This document shows, one piece after another, positions 6,283 to 6,938 of a stretch of DNA of 6,938 nt. Within the stretch, counting starts at the first letter, position 1. Each line of letters begins with the position of its first letter. The notes beneath the pieces are model-generated. The model did not search any database and had not been told where the DNA came from. It worked only from the letters and a program-made list of their open reading frames with translations. This DNA comes from an uncultured Oscillospiraceae bacterium (GTDB lineage Bacteria; Bacillota; Clostridia; Oscillospirales; Oscillospiraceae): assembly GCA_947627085.1 (NCBI GenBank), contig CANQUO010000116.1:1-6938 (forward strand). The letters are read 5' to 3'. The translations under genes and the position numbers were made by a program.

Positions 6283-6938
6283 TTACGCCTCCGCCTTCAT
6301 GGCGAGGTACGCGTTGATGAAGCCGTCCAGGTCGCCGTCCATGACGGCGGTGATGTTGCCGTTTTCATATCCGGTGCGGTGGTCCTTGGCCAGGGTGTAG
6401 GGCATGAAAACGTAGGAGCGTATCTGACTGCCCCACTCGATCTTCATCTGGACGCCCTTTATGTCCTCGATCTTCTCCAGGTGCTCCCGCTCCTTGATCT
6501 CGGCTAAGCGCGCCCTCAGCATGGTCATACAGCTGTCCCGGTTCTGGAACTGACTGCGCTCCACCTGGCAGGAGACAACGATGCCCGTGGGCTTGTGTAT
6601 CAGGCGCACGGCGGAGCTTGTCTTGTTGACCTTCTGACCGCCGGCTCCGGAGGAGCGGTAGACCTGCATCTCGATGTCCTCGTCCCTTATCTCTATCTCG
6701 GAGTCGTCGGTTATCTCCGGCATGACCTCCACCGCGGCGAAGCTGGTGTGACGGCGGCCCGAGGCGTCGAAGGGGCTTACGCGCACAAGGCGGTGTATGC
6801 CGCTCTCGCTCTTTAAATACCCGTAGGCGTTGTCGCCGTCTATCTTGATGGTGGCGGATTTTATCCCCGCCTCCTCGCCGTCAAGGTAGTCGAGGATGGT
6901 GTACTTATAGCCGTGGCGCTCCGCCCAGCGGGTGTACA
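6283..6938 (-). CDS. prfB: Peptide chain release factor 2, C-terminal part (5' end beyond right edge)
   Basis: The frame enters from the window edge (two bases of a split codon at 6937-6938, probably a Met codon) and gives 217 residues of a protein usually about 365 long. RF2 recognises UGA and UAA stop codons in the ribosomal A site and triggers peptide release. Domain 2 contains the codon-recognition tripeptide Ser-Pro-Phe in VRVSPFD (visible residues 51-57), which is the RF2 type, not the Pro-x-Thr of RF1. Domain 3 has the peptidyl-hydrolysis GGQ motif in SSGAGGQKVNKTSSAVRL. Other family landmarks are YTRWAERHGY at the left of the visible part and RSYVFMPYTLAKDHRTG near the end. The programmed +1 frameshift site typical of bacterial prfB would lie near codon 25, outside this window. 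The gene is apparently intact as far as seen. Confidence 0.97.
   Translation of the reverse strand, partial: YTRWAERHGYKYTILDYLDGEEAGIKSATIKIDGDNAYGYLKSESGIHRLVRVSPFDASGRRHTSFAAVEVMPEITDDSEIEIRDEDIEMQVYRSSGAGGQKVNKTSSAVRLIHKPTGIVVSCQVERSQFQNRDSCMTMLRARLAEIKEREHLEKIEDIKGVQMKIEWGSQIRSYVFMPYTLAKDHRTGYENGNITAVMDGDLDGFINAYLAMKAEA

Noticed and set aside
1..6938. CRISPR arrays, tRNA/rRNA genes, insertion sequences or integration sites
   Set aside because: No spaced repeats, cloverleaf-type sequences, transposase frames or terminal inverted repeats were seen.

Overview
This GC-rich window looks like a chromosomal segment of a Firmicute, most plausibly a gut-type Clostridia/Oscillospirales organism. 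That placement is an inference from the gene families (UxaB/UxaA hexuronate genes under an AraC-type regulator, a Clostridia-type guanylate kinase paralogue), strong AGGAGG-type ribosome binding sites and frequent ATA and CTC codons. No species can be assigned.

Layout. Positions 1-747 (minus) hold the N-terminal half of a MATE-family membrane transporter that runs off the left edge. Positions 826-2291 (minus) hold altronate dehydratase (uxaA), which is broken near 1095 by an apparent short deletion with a frameshift. Positions 2301-3797 (minus) hold an intact tagaturonate reductase (uxaB). An AT-rich 271-base divergent intergenic region (3798-4068) carries a promoter for each direction plus dyad and direct-repeat sequences. 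An AraC-family regulator (4069-4935, plus) is followed by a divergent guanylate-kinase-like protein (4979-5590, plus) and a hairpin terminator. On the minus strand from the right edge come the C-terminal part of peptide chain release factor 2 (prfB), then a compact MntA/HepT (nucleotidyltransferase/HEPN) toxin-antitoxin pair that ends at the same terminator.

How the parts fit. UxaB reduces D-tagaturonate to D-altronate and UxaA dehydrates altronate to 2-keto-3-deoxygluconate, two consecutive steps of galacturonate catabolism. The divergent AraC regulator, with a sugar-sensing type cupin domain, is the obvious candidate controller. The uxaB promoter has a consensus extended -10 but a poor -35, as expected of an activator-dependent promoter. 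If the uxaA lesion is real, the strain may make altronate and be unable to process it unless another dehydratase exists elsewhere. The MntA-HepT pair sits only 20 bases behind prfB with no visible terminator between, so it may be co-transcribed with an essential translation gene.

I found no convincing entirely new system. The strongest points for a second look are the uxaA lesion, the operator-like sequences in the divergent region, the guanylate-kinase-like protein with altered GMP-site residues, and the placement of the toxin-antitoxin pair.
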